Part shown: in pieces, positions 23,132 to 35,571 of the stretch
How positions within the stretch are numbered: position 1 is the first letter of the stretch
Layout: each line of letters begins with the position of its first letter
Origin: Romanomermis culicivorax
Taxonomy: Eukaryota; Nematoda; Enoplea; Mermithida; Mermithidae
Direction: 5' to 3'
Assembly (NCBI GenBank): GCA_963922205.1
Contig: CAWUHX010000292.1
Location: 310,001-374,000, forward strand
Length of the DNA stretch: 64,000 bases
Translations under genes and position numbers: made by a program
The notes under the pieces: model-generated
What the model was told of the DNA's origin: nothing
Databases searched by the model: none
Seen by the model: the letters and a program-made list of their open reading frames with translations, nothing else

Positions 23132-23761
23132 TGTGAGAGCGCCCTGAACAAATCGATAATTAGGAAACCTACAGTAAACAGCGACTCTCCCCCAATCGCA
23201 CACACGTCAGGCAAACCTACGTTATCCAATCCTACTGTAGACATCATGTCGAGATTCTTCATTTACGTAATCTAACTTTTTTATTTTTGTACGACTACGC
23301 TTATTAAGATTATAATCTAAGATTATATGAAACTATGACGTCAATGCTTAGTTTTTATGCCTTTTTTTATGTCTTTTTATTTATATAAATATGTTGGTTT
23401 TGTATGTTAAAATCACTTCACTTCACTTCAACATTTTATTAATAAATTCGGCTTCACTGCTTTCTCTGCTCTTTACCATCATCGTAGGGTCGCTGGATAA
23501 ATCGTCGATTGTTCCGTCCGGCTTTTGCGACCATTGGAAGCTGGAAGAAATATATTTTCGTTTCGAGACTAAGATTTTCCTTTTAATTACCTTGGCGTTT
23601 TCCTAAATCGTCGCCATTGCCGCCCATCTTTGACGTTTTCGTTGACGATTCTGAAGAAGAAAGAATAAATTAAGAACGTTTTAGTATTCAGTCCGATCTG
23701 CAGGTTATTCAGCTACAGTAACCTGTATTTTCCATTGACCCAAAAATTGACAAACCTTACA
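23132..23761 (+). repeat. 5' LTR of the Gypsy provirus
   Basis: 630 bp, starts TGTGAGAGCG and ends CCTTACA. It carries a TATATAAATATG box at 23391-23402 and AATAAATTAAG downstream (23664). Eight substitutions separate it from the 3' LTR; six of them are CG versus TG or CA. Confidence 0.95.
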
Positions 23762-23763
23762 AG

Positions 23764-23781
23764 TGGCGATTCGTGGCAGGA
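23764..23781 (+). promoter_or_regulatory. Candidate primer-binding site
   Basis: TGGCGATTCGTGGCAGGA begins two bases after the LTR end. The TGGCGA start resembles primer sites of several Gypsy-type elements, but I cannot name the tRNA. Confidence 0.55.
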
Positions 23782-24127
23782 CCGTCGACTACAATTTTCG
23801 GATCGAATTGACGTTGAAGAAGCCTGAAAATAAAGAAGAAATAAAGAAGCACGAAGGCCGACGATTTTATTTGGCGATTTACCTGGCGTTTTTCGAATTT
23901 TTCGAGCTTGACGATTTTCTTGAAGAACGGCTGAAGAAGAAAATTCACTTTTTTCGATTTTTAACAACGTAATCGCCTGCGCTCGCCAGAATCCTACAGA
24001 ACACCGATGAACTAGAAGTGGACGACCATTATTTGAACGTGCACCACCAGAAGAAAATTTAGAAGAAGAAAATTTACAAGTTTTGGCGAATCAAGAAGAT
24101 CAAGTTTTAGTTGAAAATAGAGACGCA

Positions 24128-26090
24128 ATGGCCATGGAAGAAATCAACGATTTGTTAGGAAATACAGTGGCTTGAGTTACAGAACTGTATGAAACCCGCC
24201 CGATGATTCCCACCGGTCTAGGCGATCTATCCCCATTTGCTGGCGATCCCAACGATTTAAATTGGTCAGAATGGGAAAGAAAATTTTCGAGATTAGCGAT
24301 TTTGGCAGGTGCTACCGCCCTAAGTAGAAAAACGGCCCTGCTAGCAAATTATTTACGAGGCGCTGCGCTCAATTATTTTGGAGAATTAGAAGCAAGACAA
24401 CCACCTTTGGCTGACTGGGATGCATGGACTGGTGCTTACCTAGCCAAATTTCCCGATAATCGCCAAATCGACGTCAAATACGAGCAATTAGTCGCCAGAA
24501 CGCAGTCGTTGGGAGAACCCGTCGCCGTTTTCGCCGCTGACGTCCGTCGTTTAGCCAAACGAGCTTTTCCAACCTGGAACGGAGCCGGGGAACCTGATAT
24601 AATTATTAAAAATCATTTCATAAATCGACTAATACCTGACATTCATCGTTGGGTCCAAAACGCCGAACCGGATTCGTTTGAGGCCGCCGTTGCTGAAGCT
24701 GAAAAACAAGAATTACGAGAAAAACAATATCACGGTGAAAATAACCCTTCGTTTCAAGTTCTGGCGAATTCCGTCAGTCAGCTGACAAATTTAGTGCAAC
24801 AGTTGAGTGCTGTCAACTTAGCTGGAAATTCGAATCCCGAAAGAAGACGCGAACAAAGGACGAATCAAAATACTAATTTCAACAGATGGCCATGGCAAGA
24901 AAATCGTTTTTGGTCTAGGAATAATGCAAGAGATTTTCAGATTCAATCGAACGGACCCCAAGAGCCCAACAGGATGGGAGGTCGCCCAAATCGCGCGATA
25001 AATACCAACTTTAACCGCGGCCGCCCATCAGGAAGGTCCTCAGATGGTACCGTTTCTTGTTATAGATGTGGTAGAAGTGGGCATTATTCTTCTACTTGCC
25101 CCATGCTCGAACAAAATCAAGATTCCAGATTTTCGAGTTCCCCGTGTAGCACGTGGCGTGGTGGACCGCCCCGAGTACAGATGCCAACCCGAGGCGTTTC
25201 GAACCCTAGGAGTCCAGGAGATGCCCTTTCTGGAACCCGAGGAGTCAATAGTCAGCTTTGTCTTGCCGAGGCTAATGGGCCCAATGTGTCAGAATTTAAT
25301 CCTGACACCATCGCAGAACAGTCCGATCCCTGGAATTGCGATGATTTCGATCTGTATGGAAATTCCAATGTGAGGCCTCAGGCACATGTTTTTATGGCCC
25401 GATATAATGAATTTTATTTTGGAACCGGACACTCCACATTGGTGAGTAGTGGGACAGGATCTGAAGAAATTAGCGATAATCCCACTATTGCCTCCCATGG
25501 GTATACTGGCAATTATTATGAAGTCCCAGAACACTTAGAAAATGGTTATTTAGAAAGTGGTTCAGACGAAACTGATTTTGATGAAACTTCTGATTTCGAC
25601 TATTATGAAGATAGATGGCGCCGTCAGCAATTTGGAAATTCTGGGCAAGTCGAATCAGTTAATGTTTTCATGAACACGGCTCAGACTGGAGGTCATAATT
25701 CCCACCGTCCCTCTGGAAGCCGCCCCATGGGTGAAGTTTATTTTATTTTGAATGGGCCTGCTGCAGCCAGTATTTGTAATTTATGTGATATTTTAAATTT
25801 TATGCATATGCACGAATTTGGAAGCCAGTCACGACGAGGAGTGATCGCTAGACAAGGACCCTTGGAATTTACGACAGAAGGATGGATCAATGAGTCGATA
25901 CCATGGATCGTTCGGAGGCCCGAAGTCACCTCCCTAGAAGATCCCATGCGACATCAGTCAGCTCAAACTGACTCAAGAACGGATCCAGGAAGGCTAGAAG
26001 ATTTACAATTTCAATTTAGAGCAGAAGCAGTTCAAAGAAGCAGAGAATGTAACAGAAGAAGAGTTCCTCAACACCATTTCCAACGAATTC
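24128..26090 (+). pseudogene. Gypsy Gag, fused in frame to envelope
   Basis: The frame is open from 24203, and from 24128 if an early TGA (24173-24175) is passed; open sequence in this frame reaches further upstream into the leader. A capsid domain (FAGDPNDLNWSEWERKF ... ALNYFGELEAR ... SLGEPVAVFAADVRRLAKRAFP) occupies about residues 1-190 counted from 24203. An Asn/Arg-rich linker follows, then one CCHC knuckle (CYRCGRSGHYSSTC) near 288-301. After the knuckle comes a long region without known motif (about 300-630): Ser/Gly-rich, then an acidic Asp/Glu/Tyr stretch (DETDFDETSDFDYYEDRW), then a mixed segment. No stop separates it from the glycoprotein that follows. Confidence 0.85.
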
Positions 26091-27679
26091 TTCGAAATTT
26101 AGTCTCACTTACCTCTTCTTATTTTTTGTTCGCCGCCGTATTGTTACTTTCTTTTGTTGTCGGCTATTCCTCTGGTGAACCTTTTTATCAATGTGGCGCT
26201 TCACGAGGCGGTCGTGCCTTGATGGTCCCGAAAACGACGCAATGTCGCCCTCCGCCACTGATCAAAGCTGAAAAACACGAAATAAAGTTGCATATTTGGT
26301 CCACGAATGGACATTTGAATCAAATTATAGCCGTTCGCTGCGTTTTACGAAACCGAACCGTTTGTACGAACACAGGAGTTTTTGGATCACGAGGAATTGT
26401 ATCCGATACCACTTTGCAGAATATTGTCACTCCAGGCTTATGCAGACAAGTCTGGTCTGATAAAAGCTATATGGGACGCAATTTAGCAGAAATTCAACCT
26501 GGAATTTGGACCACAAATCAGACATTGCAAGTAGAATTCAAGTGGTGCTGCAAAGATACTTGTCGATCAGTCCAGAATTTACTCATGGAAGTTGGGACGA
26601 TAGCAGCTGTTGATCACAAAGTAACTATTAGTGATCTTGGAGACACTGGTGGTTGCCCTCCCGTTGCTGGACAATGTTTGAACGCTGGAGGAACAATCAT
26701 TTGGAATGCCACCACCTTCGAGAATTATTGTCCATTGGCCCTAGTAGGAAATTTCACAGGACACATCCTACAAGATCATGTGATAGTGGAAGAAGTTCAA
26801 GGAGCTTTTCAGCTCTCTGCGACAATTTCTACGTGTCATTTACAAAACGCTTATTCCACTGAGCAAGGACCTATTCTGCAGTTCGAAGAAGATGTTCATC
26901 AACTCTTGGCCGATCGAGACACATCAAATATCAATCCTGGATCACTCGAAAAAGATCCTATGAATTCGAAATTTCAGTTTCTATACGACAAAATGATCGA
27001 GCAAGAAAGTCGAATTTTCCAAACTATTTGGACCGAATTATGTCATTCTTCAAAACAACGTTTAGTGATGATTTGGCAACTTTTGAAACTCGATCCGACT
27101 CTAGGAGCCAGAGCCTTACTCATGCGAAATGATATTATCGCTTCCTTTGCCGGTCAAGCTCTCATGGTTTGGGAATGTGAAAGAATCGTACCAGATCATA
27201 TATTTTGGGACTACCAAGTTAATCAAACCTGCTACGCCTATTTGCCAATTTCCTTCCAAAATCACACACTTTTTGTGGTTCCCGGAACGAAGGATGTGAT
27301 TGGAACATCGCCTGTCGTAGATTGCAATCACCATGTGGTTGGTATCTATCACGAAACAGGAACTGGATGGAGAACATCTACTGGCCCAGTGCACGTTGCA
27401 ACAATCCCTTACGGTATCCAGTGGCAAGGCAGAACTAAATTGCAAACTTTCAATACGCCTTCCTATTTTCAGGATCAACAAGCTGGCGTTTTACACACTT
27501 TTGGCCTTATGAGAAGCTATTTTTCCAAAATTTCGATCCTTGAAAGCGCTTTGAACCGACTCACAAAATATGCTCGTTGTCCTAGCAGTCCTAATCGTTT
27601 TACTCTTGATAGGATATTTCGTTTTTCGTCATTACCTCAAAGCAAGAATTGGGAAATGTTTTGGCCACCGAGAGAATGA
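26091..27679 (+). pseudogene. Envelope-like glycoprotein inside the Gag frame
   Basis: A hydrophobic signal or anchor (LTSSYFLFAAVLLLSFVVGY, 26104-26163) opens a Cys-rich ectodomain of about 450 residues with several NxT/S sites (NRT, NQT, NAT, NFT, NHT). Its cysteine pattern and a segment around IIWNATTFENYCPLALVGNF followed by CHLQNAYSTEQG recall class III glycoproteins of chuvirus/rhabdovirus type; that assignment is inference at low confidence. The expected C-terminal membrane anchor is not in this frame: it is read in the next frame from 27570. The frame itself ends at 27677-27679 after about 36 codons of unrelated sequence. A one-base indel near 27563-27570 is the simplest explanation; a programmed +1 shift is possible but less likely. 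Confidence 0.65.
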
Positions 27680-28211
27680 TCGTGAACCAATTGTTCGATT
27701 TTCTGATTTGCAAGAAACAGAAAGAGGAAATGAAGAACAAACGCGAAACGAACATGCAGACCCCATAGCATCTGAAGTAGCTTATTCTACCATGTTGAAG
27801 AAAGCTTTTTCACCCTGGCTAAGTCGCAAAACTTCATCAAAAGACGAATCTTCGACCTCGAATTGCAGTATAAGACTCAGCACCCAACCGACTCAAGATC
27901 GATGCCCCACCATTGATGTATGGTTGAACGAAGACGTAGAAGAACCCATAACTACATTAGTCGACAGTGGTTCAGATATCTCCCTTATTGGTTACAGCTT
28001 AGCGATAAAAAGAGGATTTCAAATACTCCCCCCGATGATCAAGAATTACAAGGTTTTTAATAGTCAAACTGCAGAAGTTACGGCTTCTTGTTGGGTTAGA
28101 ATCTCGCTTACAGTGGAGCAAAATTTGTCGTCACCGCCCGAATTTCTTCGAGTACATGTAGTCAAGAATTCCACCTATGATTTGCTATTGGGAACTGATT
28201 TCTTACGATGA
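27570..28211 (+). pseudogene. Membrane anchor, linker and Gypsy aspartic protease
   Basis: Begins with a strong membrane segment (VVLAVLIVLLLIGYFVF), a basic cytoplasmic-looking stretch and a charged linker, then a retropepsin (TLVDSGSDISLIG ... YDLLLGTDFL). It ends at TGA 28209-28211; the frame continues beyond without shift. The anchor completes the envelope-like protein upstream, so envelope and protease share one chain. Confidence 0.8.
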
Positions 28212-31200
28212 TTCGCAAAAACCGAGCTACATTGGAAAGCCGCCCGTATCGATTTTGGTTCAATCACCGTACCCATGAAGAATCCGAAAATTTTCCTGCC
28301 CGATACCACCCGAGGAATAGTGGTCCTGGCCGAGACAGTAGTCATTCCACCCTGAACTATTAATTTTGTGGATGCCCAGCTAGAGATGCCTTACACTCAA
28401 TTGAATTCGTTGATTTTTGAACCGTTGTCGAAATTTGTACTCCGTTTTCACCTACAAGTCGCCTCTAGTTTAGTCAAACCCGACAATGGACTTATTCCGG
28501 TCAGCATTCTCAACACTACGGAAAGCCCTATTACCCTTTATCAAGGAATCAAAATTGGAAAAGTTCGAGCCTATCAGAATTTGTATTCTGATCAACCAAC
28601 ATCCTGCCATCAAAAAGTTTGTTTATCTCAAGATTTTTGCGAAAAGAATGAAGAAGAAAAAGCCGAGATTTTGTTAGCAAATCCTGAACTTCAGAGTGAT
28701 ATAAAAGAAGCTCACCTGACTGATGTCCAACGTCGCCAATTTTTCGGTCTTCTGGCCCGCTTTTCGACCTTGTTCGCCACCGACACCGATCTTGGACGAA
28801 CCACTTTGGTCGAACATCGAATTGAAACCGGCGACAACGTTCCCGTCCGACAAATTCCGTATCGAGCACCTTATAAACAAAAAGAACAAATAAACGAGGA
28901 AGTTCAGAAAATGTTAGACAAAGGAGTTATCACTCCGTCTCAAAGTCCATGGGCCAGCCCAGTCGTCCTAGTGCCTAAGAAGACAGGAGGATTTCGTTTT
29001 TGTGTCGATTACAGGAAACTGAATGCCGTTACCAAAAAGGATAGTTATCCATTACCCAGAATCGATGATATTTTTGATGCTGTTCAAGGAGCTACTCTAT
29101 TCTCCACTTTAGATCAAGCTTGGGGCTATTGGCAGATACCAGTTGCTCAAAAAGATAAAGAAAAAACAGCATTTATTACCTATAATGGTCTTTACCAATT
29201 CGACGTTGTCCCTTTTGGTCTTTGCAACGCCCCTGCGACTTTTCAACGATTAATGGACCTCGTTTTGAGCGGGCTCCAGTGGTCGACTTGCCTTGTTTAT
29301 CTTGACGACGTTTTGATCTTCGGTCGAACGTTCGACGAACACCAATCGCGGCTGGACGAAGTCTTTCAACGTTTGCAGGCCGCCGGTTTAAAACTTCGCC
29401 TGGAAAAATGTCACTTTCTAAAATCGAAAATTGCTTACTTAGGACATGAAATCTCAGCGCAAGGAATAAAACCGGACGAAAACAAAGTTAGCAGCGTGAA
29501 GAACTTTACACCACCAACAAATATTGATCAATTGCGCAGCTTTTTGGGCTTAGCAAGTTATTACAGACGTTTTATACAAGATTTCGCGAAAATTGCCTAT
29601 CCCCTACATTTTCTACTGAAGAAAGCTCAGAAATATGAATGGACGAACGCCTGCCAACAAGCTTTCGACACGTTGAAAGAAAAATTAACGACTGCGCCAC
29701 TGCTGATTCATCCGAATTTTCATGCACCTTTTATCTTATATACAGACGCTTCTAATGAAGGATTAGGTGCTGTTCTATCTCAGAAAACAGAAGATGGAGA
29801 AAAACCTATCCCCTATGCCAGCAGAAGTTTAACGAAAGCAGAGAAAAATTACGCAATTACAGAACAGGAAGCTTTAGCCATAGTTTGGGCAGTAAAATAT
29901 TTTCGTCACTATTTGTATCAGCAGCGCGTCACTGTTTTTACGGATCATTCAGCCTTACAGAGCGTTTTTTCAAAACCAAACCCTTCCGGTCGTATAGCTA
30001 GATGGGGACTAGCGTTGCAAGAATTTCAAGAACTCAACATCAAACATCGCACCGGAAAAATCAACAAAAATGCGGACGCTCTTTCAAGAAATCCAGTATG
30101 TGGAGAAAATGACAAGAAAGGCGTAAAATTTCACATAAACGCGATTACACGCTCACAAACTTGTAAAAACAAGCCAAAAAACTCAACCTCCATTATAGCA
30201 GAAGCAGGTTCCGAAAAAACATCGACTATAGCAAGAACTAGTCTAGATGAAACTCAACCTACATGCTCAAAAACGCCTGATAACTTCTTTCCAATTCAAG
30301 AAGACGCGAATTTTGAAGAACTTCCAACTATAGAAAGAACTACTTTCCAGAAAACGCGTACTATAGTCACAGAGGAGGAAGAAAACGAGTTCAACGCGAG
30401 CAATATAAACAACTTTCGTAAAGCACAAAGAAGTGATCAATTTTGTAGTCAACTATTAGCTTATTTACAGTCTGACTACCTGCCTGAAGATCTTAAGCAA
30501 GCCAAGAAAATTGTTTCACTAGCATCCCAATTTACGATAAAAGACGAAATTCTATATTATTTGGGCGATGCAGACGAAAACGAATTGAAATTAGAAGTTC
30601 CAGTTTCGAAGAAAGAAGAAATTTTAGAAGCTTGCCATGATGACGTTTTTTCTGGACACTTTGGTTTTACGAAAACATTGGCAAAAATTCGCCTACGTTA
30701 CCATTGGCCTACAGTATACCGCGACGTACGAGAACATTGCTTAAATTGTATCAGTTGCAGTATGAGAAAAACATCTACAAAAAGAAATTGCGCCGCTCTT
30801 ATGCCTATATCAGTCACCGGTCCATTTGACAGAGTGGCTATGGACATTTTAGGTCCTTTGCCTATAAGCGAAAATGGAAATAAATACGTCATTGTATTCA
30901 GTGAATATTTAACGAAGTATGTGACGGCAGTAGCTCTACCAGAAACTACGACAGAAAAAGTTGCCCAAGCTTTTATGACAGAAATAGTGCTACGTTTTGG
31001 CGCTCCACTAACATTACTTTCAGATAGAGGAGCAAATTTCTTATCTGATCTAATGTTACGCATTTGTGAAATATGTGCAACGAGAAAAATAAACACGAGT
31101 CCCTACCACCCACAAACAGACGGACTAGTGGAGAGATTCAATAAAACGTTGGCTACAATTATCTCGATGTACATCAATAAAAAACACAATGATTGGGATT

Positions 31201-31751
31201 CTTATCTGCCCTACGCGTGTTTTGCATATAACACGGCCACACAAAAATCAACAAAGTACTCACCATTTTTTCTTCTTTTTGGCCGCCATCCAAATTTGCC
31301 GATCGACGCCGCTCTTCATTTCTCGCCGGCTTTTTATCGAATCGATGTTGACGATTACGGCGACAACATCCAACGTCTTTTGTCCGACGCCTGGCAATCT
31401 GCCAAAGAAAATATAAAAATTGCACAGAACGCTCAGAAAATTGCATACGATAAAAAAGAACATGGAGAAGAATTTGCAGTAGGAGAAGAAGTTTTTAAGT
31501 ATAGTCCAGTGGTGAAGCCCAAACACTCGCCTAAATTTACTTTTCCCTGGACAGGACCATACATCATCGTTGAAAAGAAACATCCGACATATTTATTGCA
31601 ATTGAAAGAAAATCCGAGCCGCCCGCACGAAAAAATACATTTCAATATGTTGAAGAAGAAAAAAACAGACGACCATTTGTCCATGATTCAGACTTCGATT
31701 GTATCATCAGACCAGTCTCCAGAAGTCTTATCTACATGTTTGTCCATGTGA
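28212..31751 (+). pseudogene. Gypsy Pol: RT, RNase H, integrase
   Basis: After the TGA at 28209-28211 and another at 28353-28355 the frame is open to 31751. RT motifs: FRFCVDYRKLN, LDQAWGYWQI, FGLCNAPATFQ and active site YLDD (29298-29309). RNase H: LYTDAS, EQEALAIVWAV, FTDHSAL, KNADALSRNP. Integrase: HHCC zinc domain (ACHDDVFSGHFG ... CLNCISC), the three acidic residues in VAMDILG, SDRGANF and GLVERFNK, and a GPY/F-type C-terminal module (FTFPWTGPYIIVEKK). A Ser/Thr/Glu-rich spacer of about 100 residues separates RNase H from integrase. All active-site residues are present. Confidence 0.93.
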
Positions 31752-31974
31752 AGAAAGAAAAAAAAGAGGAAAATAGATAAATACTTGTATATAACGTATA
31801 TTATTTATTGAGAAGGCTCATTTTTATTCTTTTATTCAGTTGTGTACTCCGCCGCTTAAGTATTTCTATATTCTTTCATCAAAGTATTTTTCATATACGC
31901 TTTTTCGGTAAATTGTTATTTTATTTATGTACTCATTTATACTTCGTTATTAACTAATTTCCACATCTGAAGAG

Positions 31975-32790
31975 ATGCCTTTCGCGAAAATTACAATAGA
32001 CAAATTATTGTTGTCAACCATTCATCTAAAGAACCCAACGTTATACGAAGAATTTAAGCGAAATTGCGCCTCACGAATCTACGCGACATATAGAAAATTG
32101 ATCGCCGGTCAAAAACATTCAAAAACTTCTCGATTAGGCGATGCTTTACAGCAACCACCCCATTTGTTGCCGAAGAGAACCGAAAATTCGTCCAAATAAC
32201 AACCGGAACGCCGAATATTTTCAAACCAAAACCGCCGCCACCGATGAGCGATGCCTCAGGAGGTAATGTCCCAATGATTCCTCCTCACAACCGTGTATCA
32301 ACGAATGAACATTATTTGATCAGTCCAACATCTGAATCTTTCTTGCAATCAGTTATACCCTCGCCGACACAAAATGCATGATTGAAAGTTTCCAGTTTAA
32401 TGGTAGCCAACATCAAAGGTAAATTGCCTCCATTATCAAATGTTCCCAATTCGATTAATAATAGCTTAATCAAAGTTGCACCGACTCCCGCGGTTACCCC
32501 ATAGTTGCTTCCCAAGTTCTCTCAACATCATCTGCGGATAAAATCAACCTCGAGGGGCTCAAAATCATTTCATCGAATTTCAACCTACAATTTATCCCCG
32601 GGAGCCATTTACGGAATCAATAGCCACTTTCATTGTCTGCTATATGCCGCCGTATTATACCAAAATGACGCCCGCCGTCAAAGAATTTGTTGCCGAATAC
32701 CGACGCATTTACTTACGAATCCGATTGTGACGCGATCCCCGATTATCACCCGAACAAATTGATGCCCTAATGGCCAAATTCTACAATATA
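31975..32790 (+). pseudogene. Decayed accessory frame after Gypsy pol
   Basis: About 220 bp after the integrase stop, coding-like sequence runs through at least three frames. The first 74 codons start MPFAKITIDKLLLS and are basic. A Pro/Ser-rich section follows in a second frame (near 32190-32500), then a hydrophobic-helical section in a third (near 32540-32790). I do not recognise a family. It may be a third gene of the element, now broken. Confidence 0.35.
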
Positions 32791-33348
32791 CTTACGAGAA
32801 CCATATCGTTCATCATCCTCGTCCCCAAAATCGTTGTCACCATTGGTTAATTCATGGTCGTGACTTTGTTCCAAATTTTTGTCGCCCCCGTCATCGAATC
32901 GTCACCAATATCGTCGTATCCCTCGTCCTTTTTCGTTGAATTTTCGTCGATTTTTGTCCATTTTACGTCGTATATATATGAAAAAAAACACAACCGAACA
33001 CATCATCTTAATTTTTGATTATTTTCAAATTTGTAAAATTTAAATCTATGCGAAATGGGAAAATTATAAAACAGAACAGGAAAAATCATAAAGAAAAACC
33101 CGAACATAAAATTGGAGAAAATGGAAGACAAAAAAAAGAAGCGAAGAAAATTATAACGAGAAAAATCTGAGGATTGGAAGAAAAAACAAAGAACAAATTT
33201 TATCATCATAAAACACTTACCCGAACTCCCGCCATCACTTTCGCCGCCGATTTCGCCGCCGATTTCACCGCCGATTTCCCCGCCGATTCGCCATCCAAAC
33301 CTTGCCAAACGTAGGCTGGGGACAGCCTTTTCATCAGCGCCGGAAGAA
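32791..33348 (+). other. Gypsy 3' untranslated region
   Basis: No frame supported. At 33236-33290 a GATTTCGCCGCC-type unit of 12 bp recurs four to five times. The sequence before the LTR (GGAAGAA) is only a weak purine tract. Confidence 0.5.
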
Positions 33349-33978
33349 TGTGAGAGCGCCCTAAACCAATCGATAATTAGGAAACCTACAGTAAACAGTG
33401 ACTCTCCCCCAATCGCACACACGTCAGGCAAACCTACGTTATCCAATCCTACTGTAGACATCGTGTCGAGATTCTTCGTTTACGTAATCTAACTTTTTTA
33501 TTTTCGTACGACTACGCTTATTAAGATTATAATCTAAGATTATATGAAACTATGACGTCAATGCTTAGTTTTTATGCCTTTTTTTATGTCTTTTTATTTA
33601 TATAAATATGTTGGTTTTGTATGTTAAAATCACTTCACTTCACTTCAACATTTTATTAATAAATTCGGCTTCACTGCTTTCTCTGCTCTTTACCATCGTC
33701 GTAGGGTCGCTGGATAAATCGTCGATTGTTCCGTCCGGCTTTTGCGACCATTGGAAGCTGGAAGAAATATATTTTCGTTTCGAGACTAAGATTTTCCTTT
33801 TAATTACCTTGGCGTTTTCCTAAATCGTCGCCATTGCCGCCCATCTTTGACATTTTCGTTGACGATTCTGAAGAAGAAAGAATAAATTAAGAACGTTTTA
33901 GTATTCAGTCCGATCTGCAGGTTATTCAGCTACAGTAACCTGTATTTTCCATTGACCCAAAAATTGACAAACCTTACA
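33349..33978 (+). repeat. 3' LTR of the Gypsy provirus
   Basis: 630 bp, same length as the 5' LTR. The target duplication TTTG follows at 33979-33982. Confidence 0.95.
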
Positions 33979-34972
33979 TTTGGGTTCTTGCTTAGATATT
34001 AATGTGTTTTTTGACAAGAATTTTTGCATTTTTCGATTCAATATTTCATTAGAGTTCTATCGCCAATATGAAAAGCTCAAAAATAACCCACAATTCAAGA
34101 GCCGTTTCACATTCGAAGTGATTTTTCTGAGATATTAGTTGCCAAAAATTAAAAATTGTTTCTTGTCGCTCTGCAGGATTTTACGAATTACGAATATTTT
34201 TCTGTATAAATTGTTCATTTAAAAAATATTCTAATATTATATAGAATGTCAAATTTGGTACTCATTTGACATTCTTGGCCGCTTTTTTATTAAACATACG
34301 TTCCCTGTTAAAAAAATTTTTGATATGCGCCTCACTATCGAGTGGTGATGCCACAGATTGTTATATAATGCAAACATTTCTGAGCGCATTTCTTTCGCCA
34401 AGTTGATGTCTTTGACGAGAGGTATTCTGCAATGTAATCAATTGGGCGCTACCGCCACATGATGAAAAAAATTTTAGGATTTCTAAATCGGAAGGACTTC
34501 ATTTTAACATCATTTTACAAGGATAAAACCCCAAAATTTTCTTGCGTGAAGTGCTGGTTATGTTCATAGTATTTGTATATTTCTAAAATCCAGCTCAGCA
34601 TTAGCATATAATTTTGAAGATTTTTTTATTTCGATTAGTTCTAGCTTACAACTGGCACATTGAAGGTTTTATTAAAGCCTTCGAAATATTGATTCAAATG
34701 CCAACTCATCTGACCGAAAAACCATCAGAAACCCGAAGTTCAGAATTCCGAAAAGTATGTCTTTGCCAGCTGTTTTTTTGCTGGTTTATGATGTGATAGG
34801 AGTGGGGATTTGGACCATACATGCACATAGGGGGTAGGGGGTAAACTCTCCCACCCGAGAACCTGGAGACCCTCCCCCCGGCCTGAACAAAATCATCAAA
34901 CACCCCCGCCTGAAGGTTTTTGAAGATAGTATTTTTGATGATTTTTATGCATATTTTGTTTGGAAAAGACGG

Positions 34973-35335
34973 TTGTGGTGCTTTTTTGCTCGCCTACGCC
35001 CCTCAATAAAAAGTCCAATTACCCTTCCTCCTGGAAAATTCTTGCTGCGCATGTCTGATTTGGACGGTTGTTCTTTCAGCTGTGTATTGAAAATCGTTAC
35101 TGCTGTAATCGAATCAACGGCTGGAGTATATTATGTGAAAAATTTCATGGATTCGGCAAAAATGCTTGAAGTAAATTAAAAGTAAATTAAAAAGTAAAAC
35201 TTTGAAATTTTTCAGCCCGAATTTGACATGGTTGCTGCTCTCAGACAATTAGAATTTCCCCTGTCTCATTTATTCTCAATTATTGAATTTCATTTCATGC
35301 AATTCAAGCGCACTAATCTCATGATTGATTCGTAA
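34973..35335 (+). CDS. Possible captured two-exon gene fragment
   Basis: Exon 1 (34973-35170, 66 codons) ends in GAA and is followed by GTAAATT; a 45-bp intron (35171-35215) ends TTTTTCAG; exon 2 (35216-35335) continues in phase zero for 39 codons to TAA. The product has helix-forming segments (VYYVKNFMDSAKMLE joined to PEFDMVAALRQLEF). The exact phase match over a short nematode-size intron suggests real coding sequence, perhaps a host gene fragment carried by the element. It is missing from the other copy. The family is unknown and the 5' end is uncertain. Confidence 0.35.
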
Positions 35336-35571
35336 ACTTATTGAAACCCTAGCCTATGTCTCAGGCTTGATTTCAGGAGACTTATCAGTTGTTTCATGGT
35401 TAATTTAAACAATGAGCTCCTGGTATCGGTAAGGGTTCTACTAGATCTTTGCTTGAAATGTGTCAAACAACTTTAACAACTCTATGTTAAAGACTTGAAT
35501 ATTTTCTGAACTGCAATTTTTGCATCTGTTCTACAGATATTTTTACTGATTAGGTTTCTATTAGAGATGTA

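Larger units (their letters stand above)
23132..33978 (+). mobile_element. Ty3/Gypsy provirus with envelope between Gag and Pol
   Basis: A complete element of 10847 bp with 630-bp LTRs (23132-23761 and 33349-33978, eight differences) and target duplication TTTG (23128-23131, 33979-33982). The empty site with a single TTTG is preserved in the inverted repeat near 58130. Order: LTR, primer site, Gag with zinc knuckle, an envelope-like glycoprotein, aspartic protease, RT, RNase H, integrase, a decayed 3' frame, LTR. The frame is continuous except for three TGA codons and one frame change. The order Gag-Env-Pro-Pol departs from the Gag-Pol-Env order of retroviruses and errantiviruses. Confidence 0.95.

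Noticed and set aside
23391-23606. 71-codon frame repeated at 33608-33823
   Set aside because: Both lie wholly inside the Gypsy LTRs; the duplication is that of the LTR.
24128-28355. TGA read as an amino acid (recoding or alternative genetic code) in the Gypsy provirus
   Set aside because: The main frames end at ordinary stops, and TGA, TAA and TAG all appear as breaks in other elements of the window. CpG decay explains the TGA codons more simply.
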